This document shows positions 1-7,401 of a stretch of 16,885 nucleotides of DNA, piece after piece. The notes beneath the pieces were generated by a model, which did not search any database, was not told the DNA's origin, and was given only the letters and a program-made list of their open reading frames with translations. The translations under genes were made by a program, and so were the position numbers. The DNA is from an uncultured Pirellulales bacterium. GTDB lineage: Bacteria; Planctomycetota; Planctomycetia; Pirellulales; Lacipirellulaceae. The DNA lies in NCBI GenBank assembly GCA_947258835.1, contig CAMYJY010000051.1, positions 2,542 through 19,426 of the forward strand, written 5' to 3'. The number at the start of each line of letters is the position of its first letter. Position 1 is the stretch's first letter.

Positions 1-3
1 TAG

Positions 4-45
4 GGGCTGGGGGCTGGATGTTAGATGTTAGATGTTAGATTTATG
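4..45. repeat. heptamer tandem repeats
   Basis: Two copies of GGGCTGG are followed directly by three copies of ATGTTAG and one degenerate unit, all with a strict 7-base period. The last unit overlaps the stop codon of the minus-strand ABC ATPase gene. Other 7-base-period tracts of different sequence lie at 898-925 and 6714-6748. Function is unknown; they resemble in form the heptanucleotide STRR repeats described in cyanobacteria. Confidence 0.75.
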
Positions 46-895
46 ATGTGCTCTCTAACTTGCTAGCGACCAAGGGCGTTGGCCGGGGGCCCGTGCCGCC
101 CTCGCTGTGGCTGGCGGCGCCCAGGTGCGGCCGGGGGTAGGCCCTGCCGCCCTGACGGATGAGGGTGAAAAAAATGTCTTCCAAGTTTCCTGGTCCGTAC
201 TGCTGGTACAGCGCATCCAAGGTTCCGGCGGCTAAAATTTTGCCCTCATGCATGATGGCCAACCGATCGCAGAGCCGTTCCGCCTCGGGCATGATGTGCG
301 TCGAAAATACCACGCACTTGCCCTGATCACGGAGCTCGGCCACCGTATCCAACAAGGCCCGCGCTACCAACACATCCAGACCGCTGGTGGCCTCGTCAAA
401 GATCAAGACGGGCGGGTCATGCACAATCGCCCGGGCAATGGAAACCTTTTGCTTCATGCCCGTCGACATTTTGGCACCCAGCGTATCGCGGATGTTTTGC
501 ATCTGGAGCCTGTCAAATAACAACTCCATCCGCGCGCGCAGCGGCTCTTCCTCCATGCCGTAGAGCCGACCAAAATAGGCCACCATCTCCCAAGCCGTCA
601 TGCGATCGTAAACGGCCGTATTGGCCGACATAAAACCAATCTGATGACGCACCCGCGCGGGCTGGGTCAGGCAATCAAAACCGGCCACCCGAGCCGTGCC
701 CGCGGTGGGCTGCAGCACGGTACTTAAAATTCGCAGGGCGGTCGTTTTGCCGGCGCCATTGGGTCCCAGGAGGCCAAAAACCTCACCGGCATGGACCGTA
801 AAACTTAAACCATCCAATGCCGTCACAGGGCCACCGCGCAAATCCGCGTATTCTTTGGTCAGGGCACGCGTTTCAATGAGAGGGTTGTCAATCAT
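41..895 (-). CDS. NatA-like ABC transporter ATP-binding protein
   Basis: This is the nucleotide-binding subunit of an ABC-2 type exporter; it would hydrolyse ATP at the inner face of the membrane for a separate permease. Visible motifs in the 284 residues are Walker A GPNGAGKT (44-51), signature MSTGMKQK (143-150), Walker B VLIFDE (163-168), D-loop SGLD (171-174) and the switch histidine in STH (200). The Q-loop position reads GFMSANTAVYDRMT without the usual glutamine. Together with the STGM signature this resembles the NatA sodium-exporter group, but the substrate cannot be told from sequence. The last 40 residues form a Gly/Pro/Ser-rich tail unlike the domain core, and the stop codon lies inside a heptamer repeat. 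A NatB-like permease is expected downstream, left of the window. No strong Shine-Dalgarno is seen before the ATG. Confidence 0.9.
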   Translation of the reverse strand: MIDNPLIETRALTKEYADLRGGPVTALDGLSFTVHAGEVFGLLGPNGAGKTTALRILSTVLQPTAGTARVAGFDCLTQPARVRHQIGFMSANTAVYDRMTAWEMVAYFGRLYGMEEEPLRARMELLFDRLQMQNIRDTLGAKMSTGMKQKVSIARAIVHDPPVLIFDEATSGLDVLVARALLDTVAELRDQGKCVVFSTHIMPEAERLCDRLAIMHEGKILAAGTLDALYQQYGPGNLEDIFFTLIRQGGRAYPRPHLGAASHSEGGTGPRPTPLVASKLESTS

Positions 896-897
896 CG

Positions 898-925
898 TTC
901 AGTGTTCAGGATTCAGGGTTCAGTG
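898..925. repeat. heptamer tandem repeat, TTCAGNN x4
   Basis: Four consecutive 7-base units (TTCAGTG, TTCAGGA, TTCAGGG, TTCAGTG) lie immediately upstream of the ABC ATPase start codon, in the spacer behind mqnC. They have the same period as the tracts at 4-45 and 6714-6748 but a different sequence. The position would place them in the leader of the ATPase mRNA if it has its own promoter. Confidence 0.75.
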
Positions 926-981
926 CTTGTTTGCAGCATAATCACGGCGCGCCCCACTGCAAACGAAGATTCCGTCCCGAG

Positions 982-2103
982 TTAGGTTACGATCGGCAAC
1001 AGGGGCGGGTTCTGGCGACTGTGCGGAAGAGGTAGATCAGCACGGTCCTCCAGCAGCTGATAGTGCACGTTCCGCTGTCGGGGCTGATAGCCCAAATCGG
1101 CAATGGCAGCACGGATTTGCTGGAGCGACAACTGGTGCACGGTGCCGGCTTCCGACACCACGTTCTCCTCCAGCATCAGGCTGCCCATATCGTTGGCACC
1201 ATACAGGAGCGCCAACTGGCCAATCTTGAGCCCCTGCGTAACCCAGCTGGACTGGAGGTTGGCAAAATTATCGAGGTACAGTCGAGCCACGGCATTGGTC
1301 CTCAGGTATTCCGCGGCAGTCGCCGCGGGAACATCCGCCATCTCCGTGTTCTCAGGCTGAAAAGTCCAACAGATGAAGGCCCGAAAACCACCGGTCTCAT
1401 CCTGCAACTGGCGCAACCGCTCCAGATGCTCGATTCTCTCAGCCAAGGTCTCCACATGCCCAAACATCATCGTGGCCGTGCTGTGACCGCCCAACTGATG
1501 CCACACACGATGGACTTCCAACCAATCGTCCGTGAGCACCTTCCCTCGCGTAATCTTGCGGCGCACCCGATCGACCAGGATTTCCGCCCCTCCCCCCGGC
1601 AGGCTTCCTAGTCCGGCGCTTTGCAGTCGCTGCAGCACCTCGCGGATGGAGAGCTTGTTCATCTTGGTAAAGTGATAAATCTCCGGCGGGCTGAACCCGT
1701 GAATATTGACCTGGGGAAATCGCTGGCAAATTTCTTCCAGCAGGGTTTCATACCACTCCAGCTTAAACTGCGGGTGCAAACCACCTTGGAGGAGAATCTG
1801 CTCTCCTCCACTGGCAACGGTTTCTTCAATTTTTTGCAACAATACGTCTCGGTCCAGCACATAGCCCGCCGCTGATTTCGGCGTGCGATAGAAGGCGCAG
1901 AAATCGCAGACGGCGGTACAAATATTGGTGTAGTTGATATTCCGATCGATGTTGTAGGTGCGGTAGTTCTCCGGGTGCAGGCGGCGGGTCACTTCATCGG
2001 CCGCACGGCCAAGTGCCGCCAGGTGCGGGGATTTCAGCAGGGTCAATCCCTCGTCGGCAGTGAGACGTTCACCTGCCACCGCCTTGGCTAAGAGGTCATG
2101 CAT
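982..2103 (-). CDS. mqnC: cyclic dehypoxanthinyl futalosine synthase (radical SAM, menaquinone)
   Basis: MqnC cyclises dehypoxanthine futalosine to the cyclic form in the futalosine route to menaquinone, using S-adenosylmethionine and a [4Fe-4S] cluster in the cytoplasm. The 373-residue protein has the radical SAM cysteines C62, C66 and C69 in ICTAVCDFCAFYR, preceded by RNINYTNI, which is typical of this family. It also has an LPGGGAEIL segment near 173 and the family's WTFQPENTEM stretch. Length fits the family, which is usually about 360 residues. It starts 26 bases after the mqnA stop on the same strand, and that pairing is the main reason to choose MqnC over the paralogue MqnE. The ATG at 2103 has only a weak upstream purine stretch. 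MqnE is the main alternative, but the CxxxCxxC context AVCDFCAFYR favours MqnC. Confidence 0.88.
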   Translation of the reverse strand: MHDLLAKAVAGERLTADEGLTLLKSPHLAALGRAADEVTRRLHPENYRTYNIDRNINYTNICTAVCDFCAFYRTPKSAAGYVLDRDVLLQKIEETVASGGEQILLQGGLHPQFKLEWYETLLEEICQRFPQVNIHGFSPPEIYHFTKMNKLSIREVLQRLQSAGLGSLPGGGAEILVDRVRRKITRGKVLTDDWLEVHRVWHQLGGHSTATMMFGHVETLAERIEHLERLRQLQDETGGFRAFICWTFQPENTEMADVPAATAAEYLRTNAVARLYLDNFANLQSSWVTQGLKIGQLALLYGANDMGSLMLEENVVSEAGTVHQLSLQQIRAAIADLGYQPRQRNVHYQLLEDRADLPLPHSRQNPPLLPIVT

Positions 2104-2129
2104 GTAGGATACCTGAGCAATACGGGGGG

Positions 2130-2996
2130 CTAATGGGTGGCGGCTGTGCCGCGTGGCGGTGGACCATCCGGGCCAGTCACCAGGGGAGGTTGGGGAATGA
2201 GGCCGTGCCGGGCCGCTTGTTGGTAATACAGCTGGAGGCCTTCGATTTGGTCCGGGCCGAGCCTGTAATATAGATTATGGCAAAGATACTTTTCGACAAG
2301 TGGCTGCGGGAGTTGCATCCCGACGGCCTCTTCCTGGGCAATCTGGACCAGCCGGCGGCAGCCTTGGTCGCGGGCTTGGGCCAGGGCCACGGCCACCGCC
2401 TCCGTGGCCACGCCCGCACGCGCCATCCACAGGGCAAACACAAACGGTCGCCCCGTCCAGCGATACCACCGCTCCCCCAAATCCCAGACCTCCACAAACT
2501 CGCTGCCCCCATCACGAATTGCTCGGTCACCAATCACCAACACCGCATCGGCCCGGTTCTCCTCGGGAGGACTCCCCCAGGCCAGGGTTTCCAACCGCGG
2601 CCGCACTCCCACCAATTCGGCCAGCAGAATCCGCGCGAGCACGGCGCTGGTCTGGGAGGCCTCATCCAGGGCCAGGCGACGGACGCGGTCAGGGGGGACT
2701 CGAAACATCAGCTTGACACTGAGTACGGGCCCTCGGCAACCGATACAGGCGTCGGACACAATCTGCCAGTCTGCGTGGTAGGCCCGGGCGATCGAAGGCA
2801 CCAAAGCGATATCCAGCGCAGCGGTAGCCAAGGCATCAGCCAGCCGACTGGGATAATCAAAAACCAAATCGGCCTCAGGCAACAAAGCGGGCAAGCCAGC
2901 TACCAACGGTTTCGTATTCAGATAACTGACCGCACCAATCCGCAGCTTGTTGTATGCAGCAGGCGATGCGACCGCAGGATGATCAGGCTGGTTCAT
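2130..2996 (-). CDS. mqnA: chorismate dehydratase MqnA (menaquinone)
   Basis: MqnA removes water from chorismate to give 3-[(1-carboxyvinyl)oxy]benzoate, the first committed step of the futalosine menaquinone pathway. It has a periplasmic-binding-protein fold but acts in the cytoplasm. Family landmarks are LRIGAVSYLNTKPLV near the N-terminus, ALDEASQTSAVLARILL in the middle, ADAVLVIGDRAI, and WDLGERWYRWTGRPFVFALW. I place the start at the ATG at 2996 (288 residues); the frame stays open to a TTG at 3029, which would add 11 residues not needed by the family. About 20 residues precede the conserved LRIG core and about 25 proline-rich residues follow the last helix. It lies 70 bases after the permease stop (37 if the TTG is used) and 26 bases before mqnC, so co-transcription with both is likely. 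Confidence 0.88.
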   Translation of the reverse strand: MNQPDHPAVASPAAYNKLRIGAVSYLNTKPLVAGLPALLPEADLVFDYPSRLADALATAALDIALVPSIARAYHADWQIVSDACIGCRGPVLSVKLMFRVPPDRVRRLALDEASQTSAVLARILLAELVGVRPRLETLAWGSPPEENRADAVLVIGDRAIRDGGSEFVEVWDLGERWYRWTGRPFVFALWMARAGVATEAVAVALAQARDQGCRRLVQIAQEEAVGMQLPQPLVEKYLCHNLYYRLGPDQIEGLQLYYQQAARHGLIPQPPLVTGPDGPPPRGTAATH

Positions 2997-3066
2997 AAGA
3001 GCACGCAAGGCAGCCAAGCCGCCAATCAATACGGTTCCAGGTCAGAAATCCAAATCTAGCCCCTTC

Positions 3067-4881
3067 TCAAACTTCCAACTGTCGGAAGGCCCGCAACCCC
3101 TTGGACAGCGGAATCATGGCCACCAGTCCTGTCAGCACGGCGGATCCAGCCAGCGTCACCACCAGCCAGAATTCCAAGGCCTCGGGATCGAGGCGATAGC
3201 GTAGCAGGGGGCTCGTTGCCAGCAGATACAGATGGCAGGGCAGGGCATTGCCCAGGACGACGATTAAAATATAGAGGGCACTGAGTACTAAATTGAGCGT
3301 CCCGCCAAAACCGGCCGCAATCTTGGCCGGTGACCGTTCACGAAAGTCAGGCAAGAGAGCCCCCAGTCCCACGGCCATTCCGGCCAGGCCCAGGCAGAGC
3401 AGCAAGCAAATCAATTGATGCATACAGACCACCATCATGGTTACGTTCAGCATCAGGTCACTGATCAGGACCAGGGCGGCAGACGGGATCCAAGCCCCCC
3501 CTGCGGCAAACAAAAACTTGCTCCACAGAATGGTGTCCCGGTTGACCGGCAAGCGACCTAAAATCCAAAAACGCCGCCCCTCCAGACTAATCAGCGGATA
3601 GATAAAGCGCGTGGTAAAGGTCGACACGATGAGCCCCACCACCGCCAAATTTAAAAAACTAACGATATTGACCCAGGCCTGCACATCGATGTCGGAGCGA
3701 TGCTGGCGAAAACGATCGATATTCAAAAAGTAGAGGATTAACAGACCGAAGAAAATCAAGAACTGAGACCATTGCATGGGGTCACGGCGAAACAAACGCA
3801 AGTCCTTCACGATCAGCAACCTGATTTCGCGGGGGAAAAAGCACAGCAGCATTTGGGCCCAGCGATCGAACCAGACCATGTACGACTTGCTTTCCCGCGC
3901 AGGGCGGGTGTACAAACCAAAATAACTCTCGCGAAAAATACGTTCCCCCAGCCAGGCGACCACCACGTGTAAAAAAAGTGCGTTGCACAAGAGGACCAGG
4001 AGGTACTTCCCGCCCTCCAGCCAAGGCAAGTCCTCCGGGTCCAAAGCGATGGGCCGCGCGGCCTCCAGGAGACCATTGCTCAACCATGTGCTCGGCAGCC
4101 ATTCACCGCGCGTAAATCGAAAACGCCGGAACGTTTCTTGGAACCAGGCCGGCCCCAGCAAATCAGCGTCCGAAACATTGAGCGTTTCCCAGATGGAAAA
4201 GTAGGCAATCACCATCACCACCAGGGCCACGCCCCCGACCAAAAGACGGCTCATGTAAGGCAAGCGGTTGATCAGCAGCAGACAAAAAATAGCCCCCAGC
4301 GCACAGGGAATATAAGCAAAGGCAACGATCATCAGCGGCAGGTAGCAGAAATAGTACCAGGGTGCCTGCACGACCCAGCCATAGGCCACCATCATCGGAC
4401 TGGCCAGGAGAAAAAACCCCCAGCTACTGAAAAAGAGCGCTTCCTGAAAGCGGTAGTACACAATGCGAGAATCGCGAACGGGCAACGTCAGTAAAAAATC
4501 GGTTTCCGGCGAAGCGTACAGGCTTCCATACAAGATAATCCCCGCCGAGAAGACCAACATCACCTGGAGTGCGCCAAAAAAAATGGTAAACACGAAGCGC
4601 ACGGTTTCGGCATGGTAGGGCGCACCGGGCTGCCCCACACGTGCGACGATCAGATCAAAACCGGCGTAAAAAAGCGCGTACAGGCCGACCCAAAACACGA
4701 TGCTCAAGATCAGCACCAGTCCCGTCCGCAAGCGGGCGCGGGTTCGCAACCGTTCGGTCTGAGCGCGTATCTCGCGCCAGCGCAATTTCCAAAAGATTTG
4801 CCCTTCACGTTCGTGGGTGGGTAAACGATTGCTAGGGTAGGGGGCAGGAGCGGAGTTGGATACGAGGGAGGTAGGGGGCAT
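3067..4881 (-). CDS. ABC-type exporter permease, 12 predicted membrane helices
   Basis: This is a 604-residue polytopic membrane protein, almost certainly the permease for the ATPase encoded just upstream. By eye there are about 12 hydrophobic segments: one near residues 50-80, five more before about 320, then a soluble stretch with REIRLLIVKDLRLFRRDP, then six more to the C-terminus. The segment SLEGRRFWILGRLPVNRD in the second half resembles the putative ABC exporter family (ABC_export type). I infer that the two six-helix halves make a full-length permease, so one gene may suffice for a dimeric transporter with two ATPase copies. The start codon overlaps the ATPase stop by one base (TAATG), a sign of translational coupling. 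The substrate is not identifiable. Confidence 0.82.
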   Translation of the reverse strand: MPPTSLVSNSAPAPYPSNRLPTHEREGQIFWKLRWREIRAQTERLRTRARLRTGLVLILSIVFWVGLYALFYAGFDLIVARVGQPGAPYHAETVRFVFTIFFGALQVMLVFSAGIILYGSLYASPETDFLLTLPVRDSRIVYYRFQEALFFSSWGFFLLASPMMVAYGWVVQAPWYYFCYLPLMIVAFAYIPCALGAIFCLLLINRLPYMSRLLVGGVALVVMVIAYFSIWETLNVSDADLLGPAWFQETFRRFRFTRGEWLPSTWLSNGLLEAARPIALDPEDLPWLEGGKYLLVLLCNALFLHVVVAWLGERIFRESYFGLYTRPARESKSYMVWFDRWAQMLLCFFPREIRLLIVKDLRLFRRDPMQWSQFLIFFGLLILYFLNIDRFRQHRSDIDVQAWVNIVSFLNLAVVGLIVSTFTTRFIYPLISLEGRRFWILGRLPVNRDTILWSKFLFAAGGAWIPSAALVLISDLMLNVTMMVVCMHQLICLLLCLGLAGMAVGLGALLPDFRERSPAKIAAGFGGTLNLVLSALYILIVVLGNALPCHLYLLATSPLLRYRLDPEALEFWLVVTLAGSAVLTGLVAMIPLSKGLRAFRQLEV

Positions 4882-5615
4882 TAGGCCGACGACTTGTCCT
4901 CCATCAGACTGAGATACAGCGCTTCCAGAGTGCGGTCGGCCTGCGGCACCAGGTCATAAAGTTCCTCCAGCGTGCCCTGAAATTGCAGTTCTCCGGCTTT
5001 CATGACCGCCACGCGATTGGCAATCTCCTCGGCCACCGACAGCGTATGGGTGGACATCAGCACGGTCTTGCCGCGCTGGACATACTCCTGCAGCAAATCC
5101 TTGACCAACCGAATGCTCTGCGGATCAAGCCCCACCATGGGTTCGTCCACCACCAGGACCTCCGGCTCGTGGATCAGGGCGGCCGCAAACACCGTCCGCT
5201 GGCGCATGCCGTGCGAATAGCTCTCCGTGAGCTGATCCAGAAATTCCGTCAACTGGAACCGACTGGCCTCGCGGGCCACGGCCTCGCGCACGTCGGCCGG
5301 ATGGAGGCCATACATCTCCCCCACAAATTCCAGAAACTCGCGTCCGGAAAGCTTGTCGTACAGGTAAGGCTGATCGGGAACATACCCCACCAGCTTACTC
5401 GCTTCGCGAGGATTTTTTGAGACTTCGTAGCCGCCCACCAACACCTGGCCCTGACTGGGGCGCAAGAGGCCGACCAACATCTTGATCGACGTGGTCTTCC
5501 CGGCCCCATTGTGACCGAGTAGGGCCAACAATTCTCCCGGAGCCACATCGAGATGGAGTCGGTCAACGGCAACACGATTACCGTAGCTGCGGGTCACGTG
5601 TTGGAATTGAATCAT
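4881..5615 (-). CDS. ABC transporter ATP-binding protein
   Basis: This is a 244-residue nucleotide-binding domain. It has Walker A GHNGAGKT (34-41), a Q-loop with Q82 in YVPDQPYLYDKLSG, signature YSHGMRQR (133-140), Walker B VLVVDEP (153-159), D-loop GLDP and switch histidine H190 in MSTH. The signature is HGMRQ-like rather than SGGQ, as is common in ABC-2 exporter ATPases. The gene sits between the membrane-anchored protein (its ATG shares ATGA with that gene's stop) and the permease (TAATG overlap), so all three are translationally coupled and probably form one exporter. It is clearly different from the ATPase at 41-895 in having a canonical Q-loop and no C-terminal tail. Confidence 0.92.
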   Translation of the reverse strand: MIQFQHVTRSYGNRVAVDRLHLDVAPGELLALLGHNGAGKTTSIKMLVGLLRPSQGQVLVGGYEVSKNPREASKLVGYVPDQPYLYDKLSGREFLEFVGEMYGLHPADVREAVAREASRFQLTEFLDQLTESYSHGMRQRTVFAAALIHEPEVLVVDEPMVGLDPQSIRLVKDLLQEYVQRGKTVLMSTHTLSVAEEIANRVAVMKAGELQFQGTLEELYDLVPQADRTLEALYLSLMEDKSSA

Positions 5616-6541
5616 GGGCTCGGCAAAGATAATCCCTGCTCGTGTTGCACGAGCTCTGCAAACAATGTCTCGCCGATCGCGGCCGCCTCATCGCTCGAGA
5701 CCCTCTCAAAAATCAATTTGGTGGTGCCCAGCATCACCTCGCGTTTCAGCACCACGCCCGCGGCGGGTTCGACCCACGACACGGCCAGCAAGCGGGCCTG
5801 TTTCGAAAGCCCGGAGCCATTCACGCTCCGATACTCCACTCGGAGCGTACGGACCCGTGCGGCTGCAATGGACAGCTGCTCGATACCAACGACCTCCGCT
5901 TCCACAAGTTCTACCGGTTCATCCGGTCTCCTGAAAGGGCTATAAACTTCTTCCCGCCAAGTTTGGCCGACGCGTAGGCCAGGCAGCTTGAAGGCGGGAA
6001 ATAGCATTTCGCGAAAGGCCTGGCTATTGGGGAGGTAGACAGGAGCGCGATACGTCAGGCCACCAGCGCGCACTTCAAGTTCCAAATAGGAATCCTGCAG
6101 ACACCCGGACAATTCCAAGGCCGAGGGCAAATCGCCCAAGGAAATCCAACTCTGGAGGCCAGAAAACTGCCCCTGGGCGTCAAATTCTAGCCGCGTCGTG
6201 GCATCCAAGGACAAGTTGTCGATTTCAGTAGGCGTTAATCGCAGCCAGCTGGGTGCCAAGTCCAGCAGCGGCAAGTCGACCAACGTGAGGCGCTTGTACA
6301 AGTCCGTCCCGCCGGCTGCTGCCGCCAAACGCACGCTCGCGGCTTGGCCGATCGGTTCCTGCGCGGCGGTCTGAGGATTGTACCAGCGGACCTGCCAGGC
6401 CACGCACTTGCCGGTTTGGTAGTCCTGCGACACGGGAGGTTCGCCCGTGCCCAAGGAAGGCAAAATCCTCACCGAAACCAGCCAGGCCATGCTGGATAAC
6501 CAGAGCAAGGTGACGGTGGTCACGAAGATCTTATTGGCCAT
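5612..6541 (-). CDS. membrane-anchored protein of unknown function in ABC operon
   Basis: I do not recognise this family. From the ATG at 6541 it is 309 residues and starts with a short positive stretch and one hydrophobic segment (MANKIFVTTVTLLWLSSMAW), which looks like an uncleaved signal anchor. About 280 residues predicted to lie outside the cytoplasm follow, with no cysteine motif or repeats. A longer frame opens at 6604, but a GAGG about nine bases before the 6541 ATG and the fit of the signal anchor favour the shorter form. Its stop overlaps the ATG of the ABC ATPase (ATGA). It is the first gene of the ATPase/permease/mqnA/mqnC run and could be an accessory or substrate-side partner of the exporter, which is an inference from position only. 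Confidence 0.75.
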   Translation of the reverse strand: MANKIFVTTVTLLWLSSMAWLVSVRILPSLGTGEPPVSQDYQTGKCVAWQVRWYNPQTAAQEPIGQAASVRLAAAAGGTDLYKRLTLVDLPLLDLAPSWLRLTPTEIDNLSLDATTRLEFDAQGQFSGLQSWISLGDLPSALELSGCLQDSYLELEVRAGGLTYRAPVYLPNSQAFREMLFPAFKLPGLRVGQTWREEVYSPFRRPDEPVELVEAEVVGIEQLSIAAARVRTLRVEYRSVNGSGLSKQARLLAVSWVEPAAGVVLKREVMLGTTKLIFERVSSDEAAAIGETLFAELVQHEQGLSLPSP

Positions 6542-6566
6542 TAGCAGGGCCCTCGGGGCAGCCAGA

Positions 6567-6591
6567 CCGCCAGCCAATGCGAGCTGCCGCT
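6567..6591 (-). repeat. 25-bp dispersed repeat, copy 1
   Basis: This 25-base sequence differs by one base from the one at 16404-16428. Both copies lie on the same strand just upstream of the first gene of a minus-strand operon (ABC/mqn here, nuoH-nuoJ there). The copy here ends about 25 bases before the start codon at 6541. The outer bases GCCAGC and GCTGGC (6569-6594) can pair as a hairpin stem. Confidence 0.75.
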
Positions 6592-6661
6592 GGCAGGATA
6601 TCACCCGTCTCCGCTGGACAGCGGTATCAGCTAATTACACGCGAGACACATGTTATTTTAC

Positions 6662-6700
6662 CCGACAATCTCTCAGAGGGCGATAGAACTGTCCGCCCTG
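6662..6700 (-). promoter_or_regulatory. hairpin element upstream of ABC/mqn operon, copy 1
   Basis: On the plus strand it reads AGGGC, 13 bases, GCCCT (6677-6699), with AACTGT in the loop and CCGA 15 bases before the stem. The same arrangement, with the same stem, the same 13-base loop length, AACTGT and CCGA spacing, is present at 16513-16551 upstream of nuoH. It lies about 136 bases before the start codon at 6541. It could be a leader structure, a promoter-associated site, or part of a dispersed repeat that also includes the 25-bp repeat. Confidence 0.45.
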
Positions 6701-6713
6701 ACGACGGCGGGGG

Positions 6714-6748
6714 AGATGTGAGATGTGAGATGTGAGATATTTGATGTG
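6714..6748. repeat. heptamer tandem repeat, AGATGTG x3 plus two variants
   Basis: Three perfect AGATGTG units are followed by AGATATT and TGATGTG, all on a 7-base period, directly next to the hairpin element. It is the third heptamer tract in the window. Confidence 0.75.
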
Positions 6749-6976
6749 AAGGTGCGACAGTCGCTGGGGCGATCGCTGGCTCTAGGCACGATCAACCCGG
6801 AGGTGCACGGGCAGTCGCTTAGCAGGCCGGGAGGCCACTACTGTGGTGGCGTTCTGGGCGACTCGCGGGAGCCATCAGGCAACATTTCGAGATCTCGCAT
6901 CCCTGTTGCCCCCGAGGCCCACCAATAGACATAAGTCCAAACATAAAAATAACTTACGTAAAATCCGTGCCATCAG

Positions 6977-6991
6977 TTGACCGCAAGTCAA
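6977..6991 (+). promoter_or_regulatory. inverted repeat TTGAC-N5-GTCAA, possible -35/operator
   Basis: A perfect 5-bp inverted repeat lies about 100 bases before the zinc-ribbon gene. Its left arm TTGACC would serve as a -35 box, but no good -10 box follows at 16-18 bases (the sequence there is GTTTGAAT). It may be an operator or chance; weak. Confidence 0.25.
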
Positions 6992-7077
6992 GCGGCGGGG
7001 TTTGAATTTTAGGCGCCGCTGCGATAAGCTAAAGGTTGCTTAGGAAAAGCCCCACGGTGGATGAGGAAAAACCTTAC

Positions 7078-7084
7078 AGGAGGT
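7078..7084 (+). promoter_or_regulatory. perfect Shine-Dalgarno of the zinc-ribbon gene
   Basis: AGGAGGT lies with only four bases (AAAC) between its last T and the ATG at 7089. It fixes the start codon and suggests high expression. No other gene in the window has such a complete site. Confidence 0.85.
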
Positions 7085-7088
7085 AAAC

Positions 7089-7310
7089 ATGCCCGGTACG
7101 ACGTATTTCGTACAAGAGTGCCCTACCTGTGGTAGACGCCTGGAGGTTCGTGTGGAGTACCTTGGCAAGAAGATCGCTTGCCGCCACTGCGGAGCCAGGT
7201 TTGAGGCCTTCGATGCCAGCTCCGGTGAATGTCTCCCCTCGAATTCTAGCCTGGCCTTACTGGCCCGCGCCAAGACGCTAATCGACACAGCGGCGGGAAG
7301 CAAATCCTAG
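7089..7310 (+). CDS. small zinc-ribbon protein
   Basis: This 73-residue protein has two CxxC knuckles, C11-P-T-C14 and C31-R-H-C34, that should bind one zinc ion as a short zinc ribbon. The ribbon has the spacing typical of small bacterial proteins of the form FVQECPTCGRRL...YLGKKIACRHCG. The rest is a serine-rich linker and a short helix (ALLARAKTLIDTA). The start is set by a perfect AGGAGGT. Proteins of this shape are common and conserved in planctomycetes, often as an N-terminal module before other domains; here it stands alone. It is monocistronic, and a likely terminator follows at 7329. The role is unknown; binding of nucleic acid or a protein partner is possible. Confidence 0.8.
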   Translation: MPGTTYFVQECPTCGRRLEVRVEYLGKKIACRHCGARFEAFDASSGECLPSNSSLALLARAKTLIDTAAGSKS

Positions 7311-7328
7311 CTAAATCTGCCTGAGTAA

Positions 7329-7361
7329 GGGCTCGACCTGAGTACGAGTCCGATTTCTTTT
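7329..7361 (+). terminator. probable Rho-independent terminator of zinc-ribbon gene
   Basis: GGGCTCG and CGAGTCC form a 7-bp stem with one G-U pair and a 9-base loop, followed by GATTTCTTTT. It lies 18 bases after the stop of the zinc-ribbon gene, between it and the convergent aroA, where a terminator is expected. Confidence 0.5.
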
Positions 7362-7367
7362 CGCAGA

Positions 7368-7401
7368 GCTTTCGTGCTATGGGCCGCTTTCGTGCTGTGG
7401 G
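7368..7401. repeat. 18-bp-period direct duplication at the aroA 3' end
   Basis: GCTTTCGTGCT-A/G-TGGG occurs twice, starting at 7368 and 7386, with one mismatch. The duplication covers the last codons and stop of aroA on the minus strand, so it probably remodelled the C-terminal residues of the enzyme. Confidence 0.65.

Larger units (their letters stand above)
6542..7077. other. divergent spacer between ABC/mqn operon and zinc-ribbon gene
   Basis: This stretch carries no convincing gene. From left to right it holds the 25-bp repeat (6567-6591), a hairpin element (6662-6700), a heptamer tract (6714-6748), about 200 bases with nothing I can assign, the palindrome TTACGTAA (6954-6961) and the inverted repeat TTGAC-N5-GTCAA (6977-6991). 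Promoters for both flanking units must lie here; I cannot place them with confidence. Confidence 0.6.

Noticed and set aside
1063..1611. 182-codon plus-strand frame over mqnC
   Set aside because: Antisense to a clear radical SAM gene; no motif.
4..6748. heptamer tracts as CRISPR arrays
   Set aside because: Units of 7 bases without spacers; no cas gene is near.
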